NCBI GenBank assembly: GCA_002256935.1
Contig: NCGL01000016.1
Coordinates: 1 to 64,000 of the forward strand
Length of the DNA: 64,000 nucleotides
Source of the DNA: Bdellovibrio sp. 28-41-41
Lineage (GTDB): Bacteria > Bdellovibrionota > Bdellovibrionia > Bdellovibrionales > Bdellovibrionaceae
Direction of reading: 5' to 3'
Shown: positions 63,694 to 64,000 of the stretch, piece after piece
How positions within the stretch are numbered: position 1 is the first letter of the stretch
How the letters are laid out: each line of letters starts with the position of its first letter
The notes under the pieces: model-generated
The model's database searches: none
Seen by the model: the letters and a program-made list of their open reading frames with translations, nothing else
What the model was told of the DNA's origin: nothing
Made by a program: the position numbers and the translations under genes

Positions 63694-64000
63694 ATGGAAC
63701 AGACCCTTCAGCTTTATTTTTCTAAATTTCATCCCGGACTAAGTGTTAAATCAATTCAGGCCGTACTTGAGCTAGCCGCCGAAGGCGGAACCGTGCCGTT
63801 CATCGCTCGTTACCGTAAAGAGAAAACCGGTAATTTAGACGAAGTTCAAATTCGCGCGATTGTAGAGGGCAACGAGACTTTCCAAGAAATCGTTAAAAGA
63901 AAGACGTTTTTAATCAAAGAAATCGCCGAGCAAAACAACTTAACTGATGAGATCAAAAAACGTATCGAGTTGTCTTGGGATCTTGGCGAGCTGGAAGAAA
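63694..64000 (+). CDS. tex: Transcription accessory protein Tex, N-terminal part
   Basis: It begins at the ATG at 63694 after TAGGTG and is cut by the window end. The visible 102 residues match the Tex N-terminus (VPFIARYRKEKTGNLDEVQI). Full-length Tex has about 750 residues, with a YqgF and an S1 domain, and binds nucleic acid and RNA polymerase complexes. Confidence 0.92.
   Translation, partial: MEQTLQLYFSKFHPGLSVKSIQAVLELAAEGGTVPFIARYRKEKTGNLDEVQIRAIVEGNETFQEIVKRKTFLIKEIAEQNNLTDEIKKRIELSWDLGELEE

Overview
The window comes from a moderate-GC, Gram-negative, flagellated bacterium most like the Bdellovibrionales. A short flagellin of the Bdellovibrio style, a lipid A gene (lpxD), many short secreted or lipoprotein genes without clear family and the character of the housekeeping proteins all fit that group. 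The assignment is inferred from protein and rRNA character, not from a database search.

Layout. (1) 0-10 kb is accessory or envelope material: the tail of a zincin-like protein cut by the window edge, an M48 lipoprotein peptidase, a flagellin, small secreted proteins and the chaperone clpB. (2) 8.6-18.7 kb is metabolic and regulatory: riboflavin genes ribE-ribB-ribH with a decayed glutathione S-transferase gene lying antisense between ribB and ribH, an NtrY-like kinase with an NtrX-like regulator, proS, a four-repeat S1-domain protein and an RlmB-type 2'-O-methyltransferase. (3) 19-55 kb is a translation and transcription supercluster on the + strand: tRNA-Thr/Tyr/Gly/Thr-tuf, tRNA-Trp-secE-nusG, rplKAJL-rpoBC, rpsL-rpsG-fusA, the S10, spc and alpha operons through rplQ, tRNA-Ala, a 16S-tRNA-Ile-23S-5S operon, then rpsR (reverse strand), rpmB and a displaced rplX. 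(4) 55-64 kb is mixed: a broken esterase gene, tRNA-Pro, a nitrilase-family amidase, ETF-quinone oxidoreductase, a THUMP-type rRNA methyltransferase, lpxD, a histone-H1-like/tudor-like protein, infA and the start of tex.

The main block makes ribosomes and RNA polymerase: ribosomal proteins, rRNA, tRNAs, elongation factors, polymerase subunits and the Sec translocon lie nearly end to end. Several operon boundaries carry clear intrinsic terminators (tuf, rplA/rplJ, rplL, rplQ, rRNA, rplX), and promoter-like sites follow some of them.

The strongest oddities are these. The 16S rRNA lacks almost the whole helix 33 (V6, the 30S beak), with its base helix 32 shrunk to a compensated 4 bp stem. L24 and IF-1 have left the spc/alpha cluster. 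tRNA-Ala sits before the 16S gene with its own promoter instead of in the 16S-23S spacer. The NtrX-like regulator has lost the GAFTGA loop. S18 is divergent. There are two gene ghosts (GST and esterase), and several tRNAs have hairpins that start inside their encoded CCA end. I found no CRISPR array, transposase, prophage or obvious defence island.
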